Positions 5,248 through 12,397 of a stretch of 14,212 bases of DNA are shown here, one piece after another. Made by a program: the position numbers and the translations under genes. Each line of letters begins with the position of its first letter. Position 1 is the first letter of the stretch. Source of the DNA: JBBRLA01 sp038231615 (GTDB taxonomy: Bacteria > Myxococcota_A > Polyangia > Palsa-1104 > JAEUJZ01); assembly GCA_038231615.1 (NCBI GenBank), contig JBBRLA010000148.1:1-14212 (forward strand), given 5' to 3'. The notes under the pieces are model-generated. The model saw only the letters and a list, made by a program, of their open reading frames with translations. It did not search any database and was not told where the DNA came from.

Positions 5248-8238
5248 ATGAAGTGTGTATACTTGTTCAGTGCTGGACTCGCGGCGGCAGGCAGCTTGTT
5301 GGGCTGCGGGGGTGGGGCCGCAGACCCGGCAGGCTCTCTTTCGCAAGGGCTTGGGGGCCGAGCCCCCCGGTTGTTCCTCTCCGACCCAGTGCTCAAGCGG
5401 CTTCAGGCGCGTGCACAGGCCGGCGATGCAGCATGGACCGCGTTGCGGCAGCATTGCGACCTGCTGGCGACCGGGACGATGTACCCACCGAGCGGCCCCG
5501 CGTATCCAGACTTGCCCAACGTGGGATCCGGCTACCAGGGCGAGTCCTACCCGCCGGAGATTCGCAACCTGGGCCTGTGTTACCAGATCGTCCGCGGGGT
5601 CGATTCGGCGGCGGAGGCGCGCTATGGCGCGGTCGGCGCGCAGTTGCTGATGGCGATGTCCACCCCGCCCGGGTCGGGCGGGGCACAGCCCAGTACGGAC
5701 TCGGGCTATGGCATCCGCAACTACGGCGTGGGCATGGCTGTCGGCTTCGACTGGCTGTACCCGGTGCTCTCGGCGGGACAGGTGCAGCAGGTGGTCAGCA
5801 CCTTGAACCAGTGGATCGACTGGTACGATGATCACGGGTTTATCCGCAATGTGCCCATCGGCAACTACTTCTCCGGCTACCTTCTGGCCAAGAGCACCGC
5901 GGCGCTGGCCACCGAAGGAGACAACGGCAACGCCGGCACCTACTTCGCCGACGTGCAGACCCGCATGTGGGGGCAGCTCGTGCTGCCGGCCTACAGCAAA
6001 TCCATGACCGGCGGGGGCTGGCCCGAGGGGTGGCAGTACGGGCCCAAGTCGGTGGTCGAGATGGCCGAGTTCCTGTGGGCGATGAAGACGGCCAAGGGCC
6101 TGGACCTGCAATCCCAGCTTCCCCAGGACCGGGACCAGGCGAGGTACCTGAGCTACTTCACCTGGCCCTCCCTCACGCATATGGACGACCAGGGCACGGT
6201 GCGCGGGACGCTCTCGCCGTCCTCGTCGGCGGCGGCCGCGCTCTCGATGATCCTGGAGTACAATGGGGATGGCTACGCGGAAACGGCGCGGAGCTTCGCC
6301 CAGGACCTGCTGACAGCGGCAGGCGACAGACGGGAAGCGTGGCAGAAGTTCATGTATTGGGACGATTCGCTCCCCAAGACCGCCTACGAGGCGCAGGCGC
6401 TTTCGTACCTGGCCACGGGGCCCGGCGAGCTGGCGGTGCGTTCGACCTGGCAGAAGGACGCGGTGTGGGGCACGCTGACCGGCGGGACGTACATCGACGC
6501 CCCGGACTCCGGCGAGCAGCTCTTTAACCAGGGCAGCCTGGCGGTGGTCAAGGGAGACCAGCCGGTGCTGGTCAACGCCACCGGCTGGCTGCCGCAGACC
6601 ATCGGGACTGCCGGGGAAGACTTCGTCTACAACGACAGCTGGCAGCAGCACACGCGGGTGCTTTACAACACTTTCTTCGTCAACGATGGCAACAACCTCT
6701 ACAACCCGGGACAGGGCAGCGTCGGCCCGGACAGCGCCAAGACGCACATCGAGCGCTATGAGGACCAGGGGACTTATGTTCGGGCGCGTGCGGCGCGTAT
6801 CGAGGACATGTACATCGCCAAGAGCGGGCCGCCGCCGGTGACCCAGTACATGCGGGACATGGTCTACCTGCGCCCGGATGTCTTCGTGGTCTACGATCGC
6901 ACCACCGTGGCCGGCGCGGGCAACGATCAGTGGCTCTCGTTCCACACCCCGTCGGCACCGCAACCGGTGCAAACGAGCGATGGGTCGCGCCGCTATGATG
7001 TTCTTTTGGGCTCCCAGACCGTGGGCAGCGTGCGGGCGCTCTCGCCGGCGAACCTGTCCAGCCAGGTGGTCGGCCTGCCCGGGGGCACCGTGTGGCGGCT
7101 GGAGAACCATCTTTCGGCTCGGGCCGCATCGCAAGACTGGCTGACGGTGGTGACGGCAAATGGCAGGGTGGCGAACCAGGTGCGGCTCTCGGCGGCGGAC
7201 GGCAACGTGCAGGCGGGGAAGATGGTGGGCGTGCATTTGCAGGGGACACGCAACCAGGTGGTGCTGCTGAGCAATGATCACCTGGGGGTGCAGACGGTCT
7301 CCGCGGTGCGCTACGAGGTGCGGCAGACGGCGGACACGGACCATGTGCTCATCGACATGGCGCCCGGCTCCTACGGGATCACCGTGACCCCCTCGGGCGG
7401 CTCGTTCATCATCGACGTGCACCAGGGCGGCAGCTTCGCGGTCACCGCGGCGGGCTCCCTGAGCTTCATCGTGGACAGCCAGGGAGGGGTCTCGGCCGGA
7501 GGCGGCGGTGGTTCGGGAGGTCCTCCCCCGCCGGCACCGGCACCGGCACCGGCGCCGGCGCCGGCACCCGCGCCAGCACCGGCACCGGCACCGGCACCGG
7601 CCCCAGCACCCGCACCCCCGCCGCCTCCTGGTGCGTCCCTCACGACCATGTCGTACCAGATGGGAGTCAGCGGATACACCGGGGCCCGCGATCTGAGCAT
7701 CACCTCGTTGTACCTGGACGGTTCGAACCCGAAGGGATCGACCTTGTTCAACTACGAGGAGCTTCTGGCCTACACCATCCAGGGCAGCGGTGGCTACACC
7801 GGCAAGTCCCTGCTTTCCTTCGACGTGAGCGGCATCCCCCAGGGCGCCACCGTGATCTCGGCGAGCCTCCAGCTCAGCGTGGACACCTGGGCCGCGGGCG
7901 TGGCGCTCCGGGGCAGCTACATGAGCCGGCCGTGGGACTACACCTCGGCGAACCTCGGCTGGGCCAACTACGACGACGGGGCCCCGTGGTCGACCCCGGG
8001 GATCGGCGCGGGGGACCAGAGCGGCGCATCATTCAACATCGGAGGGATCACGCCGACCGGGGTGCAGCGCTTGACGGTGGCGCTGGACCCGGCGCAGGTG
8101 CAGTCCTGGGTGCGCGGCGCCGCCCACAACCACGGCGTCCTCATCGACGGCCCGGACATCGGCGACGTCACCAAGATCCGCTCCTCCTCGCACCACGTCG
8201 TCGCCGATCGCCCTGCGCTGACCGTGGTCTACAAGTAG
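5248..8238 (+). CDS. Heparinase II/III-like lipoprotein, C-terminal DNRLRE domain
   Basis: This 996-aa protein is probably an extracellular polysaccharide lyase or binding protein. ATG 5248 is preferred over the in-frame ATG 5239 because GAGAGGA (5233-5239) is then correctly spaced. The N-terminus MKCVYLFSAGLAAAGSLLGC ends in a lipobox, so it should be lipid-anchored. Residues ~36-400 form the alpha/alpha-toroid half, with GNYFSGY and the conserved GGGWPEGWQYG (255-265; Tyr264 is a candidate catalytic residue). Residues ~405-745 are the beta-sandwich half. Where related lyases have an H-x-H-x-x-D-type motif, this protein has GEQLFNQGSL (422-431), so activity is uncertain. A Gly/Pro-Ala linker (~750-794) leads to a DNRLRE-type beta-sandwich (798-996), a domain of extracellular proteins often thought to bind matrix. 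A paralogue with the opposite domain order converges on it with a 6-bp gap. The substrate is unknown. Confidence 0.88.
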   Translation: MKCVYLFSAGLAAAGSLLGCGGGAADPAGSLSQGLGGRAPRLFLSDPVLKRLQARAQAGDAAWTALRQHCDLLATGTMYPPSGPAYPDLPNVGSGYQGESYPPEIRNLGLCYQIVRGVDSAAEARYGAVGAQLLMAMSTPPGSGGAQPSTDSGYGIRNYGVGMAVGFDWLYPVLSAGQVQQVVSTLNQWIDWYDDHGFIRNVPIGNYFSGYLLAKSTAALATEGDNGNAGTYFADVQTRMWGQLVLPAYSKSMTGGGWPEGWQYGPKSVVEMAEFLWAMKTAKGLDLQSQLPQDRDQARYLSYFTWPSLTHMDDQGTVRGTLSPSSSAAAALSMILEYNGDGYAETARSFAQDLLTAAGDRREAWQKFMYWDDSLPKTAYEAQALSYLATGPGELAVRSTWQKDAVWGTLTGGTYIDAPDSGEQLFNQGSLAVVKGDQPVLVNATGWLPQTIGTAGEDFVYNDSWQQHTRVLYNTFFVNDGNNLYNPGQGSVGPDSAKTHIERYEDQGTYVRARAARIEDMYIAKSGPPPVTQYMRDMVYLRPDVFVVYDRTTVAGAGNDQWLSFHTPSAPQPVQTSDGSRRYDVLLGSQTVGSVRALSPANLSSQVVGLPGGTVWRLENHLSARAASQDWLTVVTANGRVANQVRLSAADGNVQAGKMVGVHLQGTRNQVVLLSNDHLGVQTVSAVRYEVRQTADTDHVLIDMAPGSYGITVTPSGGSFIIDVHQGGSFAVTAAGSLSFIVDSQGGVSAGGGGGSGGPPPPAPAPAPAPAPAPAPAPAPAPAPAPAPAPPPPPGASLTTMSYQMGVSGYTGARDLSITSLYLDGSNPKGSTLFNYEELLAYTIQGSGGYTGKSLLSFDVSGIPQGATVISASLQLSVDTWAAGVALRGSYMSRPWDYTSANLGWANYDDGAPWSTPGIGAGDQSGASFNIGGITPTGVQRLTVALDPAQVQSWVRGAAHNHGVLIDGPDIGDVTKIRSSSHHVVADRPALTVVYK
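7531..7614 (+). repeat. 14 tandem Pro-Ala codon pairs (linker)
   Basis: Fourteen consecutive CCN-GCN pairs encode a (Pro-Ala)14 stretch, flanked by Pro runs and a Gly-rich segment. It separates the lyase-like domain from the DNRLRE domain. Codons vary between pairs (CCG/CCC/CCA with GCA/GCG/GCC), so the repeat is partly diverged at the DNA level. A stiff extended spacer is the usual role of such linkers. Replication slippage could change its length between strains. Confidence 0.9.
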
Positions 8239-8244
8239 CCCCCT

Positions 8245-11244
8245 TCACGGCGACACCTCCCCCGCCGGGGTACTGTGAAAACGCAGCACCCCGGCATGGC
8301 TGCTCCGCAGCGAACCCCCGGAACTCACGCTGACGATCTGCTCCTCCCGGCGCGGCGAAAGACGCACGGTGTAAAAAGTGTCCGGCGCCACGTCTGAAAG
8401 CAAGTGGGCGGTGGCGCGGGTCGGCACCCGGTAGCGGACCTCCCCCTTCTCCACTTCCCCCTCGGGCAAAAGCACCACTTGATTGCCCTCGGGCCGCGAA
8501 AGGAGCGTCCCCACCACTGCGCCAGCCTCCACGTTGCCGTCTCGCACCGACAGCCGGATCGCCGGCGCCACCTCTCCGCGGGTCCTGGCGGCATCGAAGA
8601 TTGTCAGCCAGCGCTGGTCCTTCCCCGGGCTCCGCGGGCGGATCTCCATCCGAAAGACCTTGCCTCGCCCGAAGAGGTCCACCTTGGAGACCCCCTGGCC
8701 CTGCGGCAAGAGCGTGGTGACCCCCCCGGCAAAGTCCGCGCCCTTGCCCACGTCGAAGCGCTGCCCGCCCAGGCAGGGTGGCGGCAGCGACACCACGTTC
8801 CGCGGCAAGTGAAACGCCATCCACTGGTCCGCCTCCCCATCGCCGATCGAGGTCCGATCCGACACGATGAAGATCTGCGGGCGCAGGTAGATCACGTCCC
8901 GCGTCCACGAGGTCACCGCCCGCCGCTTGCCGCGATACATGTCCTGCAAGTCCTCGCCCCGCAGTACCACGTAGTCGCCGCCATCCTCGAAGCGGCTCAT
9001 CCGGGTATGGGCGTCTTCCGGCCCGATCGCCGCCTGACCGTAGGGCATGGGGGGCGCCGGCCGGTTCACGTAGAAGATGTTGAAGAGGGTCCGGTTGCCC
9101 TTGTTGTACAGGTCGTTGTAGACGAGGTCGTCATACCTGGCGCCGTCCTCGGTCCCGGGCGTGTGACGCGAGAGGGCGCCCACCGCATTCACCAAAAGTT
9201 GCCGCCCGCCCCGCACGATGACCAGGCTGCCCTGATCGTAGTACTGCTCGCCCGAATCCGGGTTGTTCACATAAGTGCCTGCGGCGAAGGTGCCCCACAC
9301 CGCGTCGGTGTCCCACGACGAACGCAACGCCGCGGCCCCGATGCCCGGCGCCAGATAGGAGCGCGGCAGGGTGGCAAAGTCCGCTTCCCGGGCCCCATCG
9401 TCCCAGAAGAGCGCCTCGACCCACGGCGTCGGAGCGTCCCCCAGCACCTTTCGCACGGCCCGGGCGAAGCGGTGGAACACCGGCGCCGTCGGGTCGTCGA
9501 AGAACGAGAGGATGCCCGCCTGCTCGGCGAAGAGATCGGGCTGCGCCCGGGACGGGTTTTCTCCACCGAACTGGATGTGGCGATCGTCCAGGGTGCGCCG
9601 GTCGGGCCAGGTGAAGTGGATGAGGTGCGGCCCCTGCTCGACGGGGAAAAGGAACGGATGGCCGGCGTCGTGTACCAGGTCGATGCCCCGCGCGGTCTTC
9701 GCCGCCAGCGCAGGCAGGGCCATGTTCATCATCGCCAGCGGCCCATAGTTCCAGCCCTCGGGCCAACCGCCGCCGCGCAGGTGCGCCGCGTAATAGGGCT
9801 GGACCCTGCCGCGGTGTACCCGGGTCAAGAAGTCCTGCCACTGCGCCTCCCCGGAGGGCGTATCCCCGGAGGTGGCCAGCGCCGCTAAGGCCTTGGCGGC
9901 ATAGTAGCCGGCGAAGTAGTTGCCCTGGGGGTGGTCGCGGCCAAATCCCTTCTGCTCGTAGGCCGAGATCCAGCGCGAGAGGGCGACAACCAGGCGGGCC
10001 CGGAGCGCGGGGGCAAGGGCATCATAGAGCCAGTCGTAGCCCAACGCCAGGCCGACGCCATAGAAGCGGATGCCGAAGCCCGAATCGCGCAGGGGGTCCA
10101 CCGAATGGGGCGCGCCGGTGCCAGGCGATTCGGACATCTTTGCTAAAATCTCCGCGCCCTTCTTGCCATAGGCGACGGCACGATCGGGGGCGAGGAAGCG
10201 CGCCATCTGGTAGCACAGGCCGTCGTTGAGCAGCGCCTCGAAGTAGTCGCTGCCCTGGTAGCCCTCGCCTATGCTGCCGCCCCCGGGGTAGCGGTTGCCA
10301 TCGGGCCATTCGACGGTGCCGCCAAGGTAGGCGTCGCAACGGGCGCGCAGCCGCGCAAAAGAGCCGCTATTTTTCGCCCGCGCTGCAAGCTGAGGCAAGT
10401 TGTCCCGAGAAAAGAGCAGCCGCGGGTGCGATGAGGTCGTGGCAAGCGGCGCCAAGGAACCCGAGGCAGCAGATGAACCCAAGGAAGCAGATGAAGCAGA
10501 GGCAGCGGAGGCGGGGACCTGTGCCACCTCTCCCGGCCCCTCGTAGGTGATTGACAGAAGGGGTCGCCGCCCCGGCTCTTTCTCGCGGAATGAGTAAATC
10601 CGCGTGACCTTGCCCTCGGCCTCGTTGACCAGCAGCACCCCTCGCTGCGCCGCCGCCGGGTCCTTCACCCACGCGGCCACCACGCCGGGGGAAAGGTCCA
10701 CCGTGAACCGTTCCTCGCCTTTGCCGGAGAAGGAGGAGATCTCGAAGCCCGGCCCATCGAGCAGGTCCTTGCCCACGGCCCCGGTCCCCGGCGTCGCCCA
10801 CCGCCCCTGGTCATCGCGGTGCAGCCAGCCCAGCCGCTTTGAGGCCGGGTCCCACGACACCTTCAGGTAGCGCCCGCGCACGGTGAACCCGGTGGACCAG
10901 TTGTCAAACGTCAGGGTCAGCGAGGCGGCGGTCACCCGCGCCCCGGCGGGCAGGGAGAGCTTGCCGAAGCGCAGGAGCACCCGGGTCTGGTAGCCCTCGG
11001 GGCCGTCGATCCGGTAGCAACCCAGCGTCTCGCCGCGTCCGGTGAGGCCGTTGCCCCCGGTGTAGCCCTTGTTCTGGTCGGAGATGGCCGCGTCGGCGCC
11101 GCCGTCATAGCCTTGCTCGCCGACCCGGAACGTGCGGGTCGCGGCAGCGGCGACGCTCGGCGACGACCTTGAGATCAGCCCCACATACAGAAGGACGGCG
11201 AAGGCATTCTTGGCGGCGCTGGCGGTTTTCGACAATCGTGGCAT
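8245..11244 (-). CDS. Secreted heparinase II/III-like protein, N-terminal DNRLRE domain
   Basis: This 999-aa paralogue of the neighbouring lipoprotein has its two domains swapped. ATG 11244 is preferred: it gives a Sec signal peptide (residues 1-35, ending VAAAA), has GAGAGA upstream, and avoids an extension to 11430 that overlaps the divergent gene. Order: DNRLRE domain (37-234, with VRGRYLKVSWDPASKRLGW and a final SITYEG strand), Ala/Ser-rich linker (236-272), then the lyase-like region (274-999). The lyase part shares GYQGSDY, SGFGIRFYGVGLALGYDWLY, QGNYFAGYYAAKALAALA, GGGWPEGWNYG (491-501, Tyr500) and GEQYYDQGSL (665-674) with its neighbour. As there, the expected His-x-His motif is replaced. 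There is no lipobox, so it is probably released or periplasmic rather than lipid-anchored. It likely acts on, or binds, an acidic or matrix polysaccharide; the substrate is unknown. Confidence 0.87.
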   Translation of the reverse strand: MPRLSKTASAAKNAFAVLLYVGLISRSSPSVAAAATRTFRVGEQGYDGGADAAISDQNKGYTGGNGLTGRGETLGCYRIDGPEGYQTRVLLRFGKLSLPAGARVTAASLTLTFDNWSTGFTVRGRYLKVSWDPASKRLGWLHRDDQGRWATPGTGAVGKDLLDGPGFEISSFSGKGEERFTVDLSPGVVAAWVKDPAAAQRGVLLVNEAEGKVTRIYSFREKEPGRRPLLSITYEGPGEVAQVPASAASASSASLGSSAASGSLAPLATTSSHPRLLFSRDNLPQLAARAKNSGSFARLRARCDAYLGGTVEWPDGNRYPGGGSIGEGYQGSDYFEALLNDGLCYQMARFLAPDRAVAYGKKGAEILAKMSESPGTGAPHSVDPLRDSGFGIRFYGVGLALGYDWLYDALAPALRARLVVALSRWISAYEQKGFGRDHPQGNYFAGYYAAKALAALATSGDTPSGEAQWQDFLTRVHRGRVQPYYAAHLRGGGWPEGWNYGPLAMMNMALPALAAKTARGIDLVHDAGHPFLFPVEQGPHLIHFTWPDRRTLDDRHIQFGGENPSRAQPDLFAEQAGILSFFDDPTAPVFHRFARAVRKVLGDAPTPWVEALFWDDGAREADFATLPRSYLAPGIGAAALRSSWDTDAVWGTFAAGTYVNNPDSGEQYYDQGSLVIVRGGRQLLVNAVGALSRHTPGTEDGARYDDLVYNDLYNKGNRTLFNIFYVNRPAPPMPYGQAAIGPEDAHTRMSRFEDGGDYVVLRGEDLQDMYRGKRRAVTSWTRDVIYLRPQIFIVSDRTSIGDGEADQWMAFHLPRNVVSLPPPCLGGQRFDVGKGADFAGGVTTLLPQGQGVSKVDLFGRGKVFRMEIRPRSPGKDQRWLTIFDAARTRGEVAPAIRLSVRDGNVEAGAVVGTLLSRPEGNQVVLLPEGEVEKGEVRYRVPTRATAHLLSDVAPDTFYTVRLSPRREEQIVSVSSGGSLRSSHAGVLRFHSTPAGEVSP

Positions 11245-11253
11245 GGGTCTCTC

Positions 11254-11271
11254 GGTTGGTTCTTGGTTCTT
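11254..11271 (-). repeat. Short tandem repeat in the leader of the secreted lyase-like gene
   Basis: On the plus strand, GGTT is followed by GGTTCTT twice (11258-11264 and 11265-11271). On the minus strand this reads AAGAACC twice, just upstream of the ribosome-binding site of the gene starting at 11244. It lies in the 100-bp divergent spacer 11245-11344, where I see no convincing sigma70 promoter for either gene. Confidence 0.4.
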
Positions 11272-11344
11272 ATGCTGACGGCGAAAGACGGTTTTGGCGA
11301 GCCCCGCTGGTGATAAGCTGTCCTGCTGCGAAGGCAAGAGGAAG

Positions 11345-12286
11345 ATGACCAGCCACTCCGACGATCGCCCCCCTGCCGTTCCCACCGTCGTTCCCGGCCT
11401 GGGGGCCGCCGTGAGGGCCCTGCGCCCCAAACAGTGGCGGAAAAACGTAGTGCTCTACGCCGGCTTCCTCTTCACCCTCAACGAGAAGTGGCGCCCCTTC
11501 TCGCCTGCCATGTTCGATTGCCTCCTGCGCGCCACCCTGGCCTTCCTCCTGTTTTGCCTGCTCTCGAGCACGGTCTATCTCATCAACGACCTCAAGGACA
11601 TCGATCAAGACCGCCTGCACCCGGTCAAGCGCCACCGGCCGCTGGCCTCCGGGGCGCTGTCTCCGGCGACGGCGGTGATCCTGGCGGTGATCCTGGGCGC
11701 CGCGGCTCTTTCCGGCAGCTACGCCCTGGGCCCGCTCTTCTTCTCGATCGGCCTTTCCTATCTGATCATGCAGATCCTCTACACCTTCGCCCTCAAGCAC
11801 GTCGTCATCCTCGACGTGTTCATCATCGCCTTGGGGTTCGTGATGCGGGCCATCAGCGGCGCCGCCGCCATCGGGGCAGAGATCTCCCCCTGGCTGTACA
11901 TCGTCACGCTCCTCGGCGCGCTCTTCCTGGGACTGAGCAAGCGCCGCCACGAACTGGTCCTCCTGGGCGATGACGCCGGCCACCACCGCCGCATCCTGCG
12001 CGAGTACAACACACAGCTCCTTGACCAGCTCATCAGCATCGTCGCCTCGGCGACGATCATGGCCTATTCGCTCTACACCTTCACCTCGCCCAAGCTGCCG
12101 CAGAGCCACCAGATGATGCTGACCATCCCCTTTGTCATCTACGGGATGTTCCGCTACCTGTACCTGGTCTATCAGAAGCATGGGGGCGGCAGCCCGGAGG
12201 ACCTGCTCTTCCGTGACCGGCCCCTTCTTGCCGCCATCCTGCTCTGGTCGGGCACTGCTGCCGCGATCTTGGCGCTCTCCCGCTGA
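11345..12286 (+). CDS. UbiA-family decaprenyl-phosphate phosphoribosyltransferase-like protein
   Basis: This is a 313-aa integral membrane protein with about 8-9 hydrophobic helices. The UbiA signature NDLKDIDQDRLHPVKRHRP (81-99) supplies the Asp residues that bind Mg and the diphosphate donor. The version with H-P-x-K-x-x-R-P, together with LRPKQWRKN near the start and GSPEDLLFRDRPL near the end (282-294), is the pattern of 5-phosphoribosyl-1-diphosphate:decaprenyl-phosphate phosphoribosyltransferase (the mycobacterial Rv3806c type) rather than of quinone or heme prenyltransferases. The likely reaction is transfer of phosphoribose from PRPP to a polyprenyl phosphate at the inner membrane. 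ATG 11345 is chosen because purine-rich AGAGGAAG precedes it; a TTG at 11294 would add 17 residues lacking family character. DprE1/DprE2-type epimerase genes, which would complete a polyprenyl-phosphate-arabinose pathway, are not in the window. Confidence 0.87.
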   Translation: MTSHSDDRPPAVPTVVPGLGAAVRALRPKQWRKNVVLYAGFLFTLNEKWRPFSPAMFDCLLRATLAFLLFCLLSSTVYLINDLKDIDQDRLHPVKRHRPLASGALSPATAVILAVILGAAALSGSYALGPLFFSIGLSYLIMQILYTFALKHVVILDVFIIALGFVMRAISGAAAIGAEISPWLYIVTLLGALFLGLSKRRHELVLLGDDAGHHRRILREYNTQLLDQLISIVASATIMAYSLYTFTSPKLPQSHQMMLTIPFVIYGMFRYLYLVYQKHGGGSPEDLLFRDRPLLAAILLWSGTAAAILALSR

Positions 12287-12314
12287 CCTGCCCCCGCCTT
12301 GGACCCACACTATC

Positions 12315-12337
12315 GCATGGCACCCGCCGGGCCATGC
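12315..12337. promoter_or_regulatory. Perfect inverted repeat GCATGGC-N9-GCCATGC
   Basis: It lies in the 111-bp spacer 12287-12397 between the UbiA-family gene and the acyl-CoA dehydrogenase genes. The 7-bp arms and 9-nt loop could form a transcript hairpin, but no T-run follows. The same bases contain TGGCAC (12318-12323) with GC at 12331-12332, which fits the -24 GG / -12 GC spacing of sigma54 promoters, although the -12 box is GGGC instead of TTGC. TAGAAT at 12341-12346 is a possible sigma70 -10. Operator, attenuator-like hairpin or promoter cannot be told apart here. Confidence 0.35.
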
Positions 12338-12397
12338 AGGTAGAATGCCCACGGGCCGCATCCGCCCACTTCACTGAAACCGGTGCCAGGAGCCCCC

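Noticed and set aside
5221..7422. Long minus-strand open frame (over 700 codons) opposite the lipoprotein lyase gene
   Set aside because: It is the mirror of a high-GC gene with strong third-position bias. Its composition is His/Arg/Val-rich with no family features, while the plus strand encodes a clear paralogue of the neighbouring protein.
8404..9888. 494-codon plus-strand frame opposite the secreted lyase-like gene
   Set aside because: Antisense shadow; the minus strand carries the conserved lyase motifs.
11245..11430. N-terminal extension of the secreted lyase-like gene
   Set aside because: It would bury a good signal peptide inside the protein and overlap the UbiA-family gene start.
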